DNA of 17,206 nucleotides. It comes from CAZSPL01 sp964608735 (lineage in GTDB: Bacteria; JAJVIF01; JAPKYR01; CAZSPL01). Under the pieces are notes generated by a model that saw nothing but the letters and a program-made list of their open reading frames with translations, was not told the origin of the DNA and made no database searches. The stretch lies in assembly GCA_964608735.1 (NCBI GenBank), contig CAZSPL010000062.1, positions 1 through 17,206 on the forward strand. The letters are read 5' to 3'. Position 1 is the first letter of the stretch; the number at the start of each line of letters is the position of its first letter. Below, piece by piece: positions 14,109 to 17,206 of the stretch. The position numbers were made by a program, and so were the translations under genes.

Positions 14109-14936
14109 TTATGAAATGCGATGCGGTATGCGCTTATGCAGCTTCGCCGCTATGGCACGCAGGGCGCGCGATGCGGGTGACAGCGGCTTGAAACGCACCA
14201 GGGGGCGTCTCATGGAAATGGCGGTCGCGAAGTAAGGATCCAGCGGTATCGACCCTAAATCTTCCAGCTCCATTCCTAAAAAACCGTTAGCAGTTGAACG
14301 CAATGCCCCGATTATGCTCGCATAGCTCTCTTCGCGCTCGACACAATTCACTATGACGCTCACGGGGCCAACGCCGCCCCTGCTTTTGTACACCTTGAGC
14401 AAGCCGTAGCAATCGAGTATCGATGTCGGGTCCGGCACAACCACGAGTATCATTTCGTCGGCCCATACAGCGAAATCAGTTATCTCGGGTCCCGCCCCGG
14501 CAGCCGCATCGAGAAGGATTATATCCATCGGTGGATTGATCCGCGAAAATGATCTTATCAGCTTGTCGCGTTCCGCTCCGCCAAGCTCTGCCATTCCACG
14601 GTCGCCGTTAAGCCCAGGAAGCAGCCACGGGCCGTCGGGAAGGCGATTGAAAGCCTTCGCCGGGTCTTTGCCGTCCCTGAGGATATTCGAAATGTTGGAT
14701 GACGGCCTGTGCCCGAACAACACATGGGCATCCGCAAGCCCGAGGTCGGCGTCGATAAGCCCGCATTTGTTCCCGAGGTCGCTAAGGGCAACCGAGAGGT
14801 TCACAGTGATGGAGGTCTTCCCTACCCCGCCCTTGCCTGACGCGATCACGATACTCCGCGGCCTTGACCTTATACGCGCTCTCGCGCGTGGAGTATCCGC
14901 GAGCTGCCTGAGTTTATCCATCTGCTGGTTCATCAT
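14109..14936 (-). CDS. flhG: FlhG (YlxH) family MinD-like ATPase
   Basis: A 275-residue P-loop ATPase that acts with FlhF to set flagellar number and position. The deviant Walker A motif is SGKGGVGKTS (about 34-43), followed by LIDADLGLADAHVLFG, the Walker A' region. Walker B is in DIILLDAAAGAGPE. The C-terminus is amphipathic and basic (SRALRAIAAKLHKRIPH), like the membrane-targeting helix of MinD-type proteins. The N-terminus MNQQMDKLRQL resembles the DQAxxLR segment by which FlhG stimulates FlhF GTPase, though Asp is replaced by Asn. I place the start at the ATG at 14936, which overlaps the flhF stop as ATGA, with AAGAGG (14950-14945) eight bases upstream; the GTG at 14945 is less likely. 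Position directly after flhF confirms the assignment. Confidence 0.95.
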   Translation of the reverse strand: MMNQQMDKLRQLADTPRARARIRSRPRSIVIASGKGGVGKTSITVNLSVALSDLGNKCGLIDADLGLADAHVLFGHRPSSNISNILRDGKDPAKAFNRLPDGPWLLPGLNGDRGMAELGGAERDKLIRSFSRINPPMDIILLDAAAGAGPEITDFAVWADEMILVVVPDPTSILDCYGLLKVYKSRGGVGPVSVIVNCVEREESYASIIGALRSTANGFLGMELEDLGSIPLDPYFATAISMRRPLVRFKPLSPASRALRAIAAKLHKRIPHRIS

Positions 14937-16159
14937 GCCAGGCACCTCTTGGTTACAAGCCTCAGAAGGTCGTCTTCATCGGCAAGGATGATATCTTCAG
15001 GTACCTCCTGCCCGTTGGTGAGGAAACATACAGGCAGGCCTGATGTGTAAAGCAGGCTGAGCATCGGGCCGTATGTGGTGGTCTCATCGAGCTTGGTGAA
15101 AATGATCCCCCTCATCGACGGATGATCGAACGCGCGCTTGATATGCAACATATCGCGAAACCGGGTCGTCGCGCTCAGAAGAAGGTAGGATGAAATATCG
15201 TCGCGCGATGAAAGTATCTTCCGCAGGTCTTCGAGGTGCGTCCCATTCGATGGCGACCGTCCAGCCGTGTCGACGAAAACGAAATCGCGGTCGTCGAAAC
15301 TCGCGATGGCGTCGGACATCTCGTCGGAGCTGTGAACGACTTCGAACGGCACTCCCATTATCTGCGCGTATGCCCTGAGCTGGTCGACCGCCGCGACGCG
15401 GTATGTGTCCGCGGTGACTATCGCGAAGCTCTTCTCATCGAGCATGCCGTAGTTCGCGGCGAGTTTCGCGAGCGTGGTCGTCTTGCCGACGCCGGTAGGG
15501 CCTACGAATGCTATCACGCGCTTGTCGATGCGCCCGCACTGCTTCGACCTTTCCTTGACGATCCTCGCGATATGCTCAACCGCTTCTTCCCGCGCCGTAG
15601 GCACCAGCGCGGCTTCGGGCTCGTTCTCCTTGAGACGCGCGACGACGCTCTCGAGGATTTCGGTCATCACTTCGTCGGCGACCTCGTTCTCCCCGAGGCG
15701 GTTACGCAAATCCTTGCAACTGATAAGCCCGTCCGGCTCGACTGCCCTCGTGATGACCGGGAAATTCTCCACCGACTCGCTCGCCGCTTTTCCGCCTTCC
15801 GACGCCAGCATATCCTTCAGCAACTCGACTTCGCGCTTGAGCTTCGCCATCTCCGGGGATTGCGCCGCGTCCATCGGGAACCCGCGCTGCCTTTCGATTC
15901 GCGGCTTCGAGACCGTCTTCGGCGGTATGATGCTCACCGGCGGCGCGACCGGCTCGCGTACGGCGGTCATCGCGCGGCCCACGGGAGAGTCATCCACGCC
16001 GGCGACTACCTCCACGTAGCTCTTCGAGCCCAAACCGAGCACGCCACCCTTGCGGTAACGCCGTGTCTTAACCACGGCGTCCTCGCCGAGATCGATGCGA
16101 ACCTGTCGCAGGATGAGGGGAAGTTTCCCCTCCTCGGCTTCATACCGTTTGATTCGCAC
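14933..16159 (-). CDS. flhF: FlhF, SRP-type GTPase for flagellar placement
   Basis: A 408-residue protein with the FlhF layout. The N-terminal B domain (MRIKRYEAEEG, then LRQVRIDLGEDAVVKTRRY, about 1-60) is followed by a variable linker and coiled region (60-180), the N helical domain and the G domain. GTPase motifs are GPTGVGKTT (220-228), TADTYRVAAVDQLR (249-262), VDTAGRS (296-302) and TKLDE. It is membrane-associated, marks the site of flagellum assembly and recruits early basal-body parts; its partner FlhG is encoded next. The start is GTG at 16159, inside the last 20 bases of flhA, with an AAGGTGG-like site upstream. The overlap indicates coupled translation. Confidence 0.97.
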   Translation of the reverse strand: MRIKRYEAEEGKLPLILRQVRIDLGEDAVVKTRRYRKGGVLGLGSKSYVEVVAGVDDSPVGRAMTAVREPVAPPVSIIPPKTVSKPRIERQRGFPMDAAQSPEMAKLKREVELLKDMLASEGGKAASESVENFPVITRAVEPDGLISCKDLRNRLGENEVADEVMTEILESVVARLKENEPEAALVPTAREEAVEHIARIVKERSKQCGRIDKRVIAFVGPTGVGKTTTLAKLAANYGMLDEKSFAIVTADTYRVAAVDQLRAYAQIMGVPFEVVHSSDEMSDAIASFDDRDFVFVDTAGRSPSNGTHLEDLRKILSSRDDISSYLLLSATTRFRDMLHIKRAFDHPSMRGIIFTKLDETTTYGPMLSLLYTSGLPVCFLTNGQEVPEDIILADEDDLLRLVTKRCLA

Positions 16160-17206
16160 CAGCCGTCACCACCTTCAACACTCCGGCCGATTCAACGGTC
16201 AGGCCGGGTGTGATCTCATTCATCGAAAGTATTACAACATCGGGATGCGCGCCCATGATAAGCCGTCTCAGTGGCAGGCGTATCTTCGGCGATGTCAATA
16301 TTATCGGTTTGATCCCCTGCTCCAGAAGCCTCTTCTTCAGATCATTTATGGCGGAAATCAATGTCGAATGCAGGCCCGAATCGATGAGGGGATGCGACCA
16401 CTGGGCGCTCGACTGCACAGCCGTTTCGAGGGCCGATTCGAGCGCGGCGTCGAATGTCAGCACCTTTAGCTTGCCGTCGACAAGCTTCATCGCCTGCGTG
16501 ATCTGCCGCCCCAGCGCATTGCGGACATACTCCGAAAGCACGTCGACATCTTTCGTCTGATCGCAGTAATCGGCGAGGGTCTCGAATATCGTCACCAGAT
16601 CCCTGATGCTTACCCCTTCGCTCAGCAGGTTCTTCAACACTTTCAATACTTCACCAAGCCCCATCCGGTCGGGAATCAGGTCATCGACGACGACCGGGTA
16701 ATCCTCCTTGATCCTGTCTATCAGCGCCTGCAGGCTCTGCCGCCCAAGGAGATCAGCCGCGTCGCGCCTGATGACTTCCTGGAGGTGCGTCGAAAGCACG
16801 CTCACCGGGTCGACCACCGTGTAGCCAAGCATGTCGGCGCGCGATTTCTCGGCAGTCGTAATCCAGTATGCCTTCAGGTTGAACGACGGGTCGATTGTTT
16901 CGATGCCCGCCAGTTCCTCGTCGATGTCACCGGGATTGATGGCAAGCAGCCGCTCCACCATCAGTTCGTTGTCGGCGACCACGTTCCCCTTGAGCTTTAT
17001 CCGGTACTCCTGGGGCTTGAGGTGTATATTATCGCGTATGCGCACCGACGGTATGACGAATCCCATCTCGCGCGCCAGCTGCTTGCGTATTATCGTTATC
17101 CTGTCGAGGAGATCCCCCTCCGCCTCGGCATCGACAAGCGGTATCAAACCGATCCCTATCTCGATTTCAAGCGGGTCCAGCCCCATCTGCTGAAGCACTT
17201 TCTCTG
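16140..17206 (-). CDS. flhA: FlhA, flagellar export gate protein, 5' end outside window
   Basis: About 355 codons of the cytoplasmic half are present. The frame runs open through the right edge, so the N-terminal membrane domain lies outside. The visible part begins EKVLQQMGLDPLEIEIG, the linker into the cytoplasmic domain. Diagnostic segments are GLIPLVDAEAEGDLLDRI, RIRDNIHLKPQEYRIKLKG and the C-terminal NLLSEGVSIRDLVTIFE. FlhA is the main subunit of the flagellar type III export gate; its cytoplasmic ring receives chaperone-substrate complexes. The stop at 16142-16140 lies inside flhF. The sequence is far closer to flagellar FlhA than to virulence homologues, and the flhF/flhG/fliA neighbours confirm this. 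Confidence 0.97.
   Translation of the reverse strand, partial: EKVLQQMGLDPLEIEIGIGLIPLVDAEAEGDLLDRITIIRKQLAREMGFVIPSVRIRDNIHLKPQEYRIKLKGNVVADNELMVERLLAINPGDIDEELAGIETIDPSFNLKAYWITTAEKSRADMLGYTVVDPVSVLSTHLQEVIRRDAADLLGRQSLQALIDRIKEDYPVVVDDLIPDRMGLGEVLKVLKNLLSEGVSIRDLVTIFETLADYCDQTKDVDVLSEYVRNALGRQITQAMKLVDGKLKVLTFDAALESALETAVQSSAQWSHPLIDSGLHSTLISAINDLKKRLLEQGIKPIILTSPKIRLPLRRLIMGAHPDVVILSMNEITPGLTVESAGVLKVVTAGANQTV

Noticed and set aside
15236..16213. Plus-strand open frame of 325 codons
   Set aside because: It is a shadow of flhF; its Arg/Asp/His-rich composition is typical of an antisense frame in GC-rich coding DNA.

Overview
The window looks like a chromosomal segment of an uncultivated, flagellated bacterium of moderately high GC content. 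All genes read with the standard bacterial code, and two of them carry lipobox signal peptides, so the cell exports lipoproteins. I cannot name the phylum. The flagellar set (FlhA, FlhF, FlhG, FliA-type sigma factor) and the REP/RAYT repeat content fit many diderm lineages.

Left part (1-4760). A DUF362 protein runs off the left edge on the minus strand. It is divergent from a small flavodoxin-like flavoprotein with an iron-sulfur-type cysteine cluster. Copies of a GC-rich palindromic repeat lie on either side of the flavoprotein gene, one copy as part of a triple tandem 22-bp array. Next come a small lipoprotein gene and thrS (threonyl-tRNA synthetase), both on the minus strand with thrS first, expressed from an extended -10 promoter.

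Middle (4693-9028). A large single-gene lipoprotein unit has a near-consensus promoter and a textbook intrinsic terminator. Facing it is a compact minus-strand operon, nadE - yjbQ-like - ROK sugar kinase, in which the stop codons of the first two genes overlap or touch the ribosome binding site of the next.

Repeat/RAYT cassette (9062-9890). A REP-associated tyrosine transposase (Y1/HUH family) is bracketed by two short palindromic repeats in inverted orientation. The cassette sits between the divergent promoters of nadE and of a galactokinase-family GHMP kinase. The kinase mRNA appears to be leaderless.

Right part (11058-17206, all minus strand). This is a flagellar operon: flhA (partial) - flhF - flhG - a two-TM/coiled-coil protein - a tail-anchored protein with a UBA-like N-terminus - fliA-type sigma factor - a DUF985 cupin. 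FlhF and FlhG set flagellar number and placement, FlhA is the export gate, and the sigma factor directs late flagellar genes. The two unknown proteins between flhG and the sigma gene are the most likely undescribed flagellar-linked components here.

No rRNA, tRNA, CRISPR array, prophage or defence island was seen. The most unusual content is the RAYT/REP cassette, the second unrelated palindromic repeat family, the apparently leaderless kinase, and the two unknown flagellar-operon membrane proteins.
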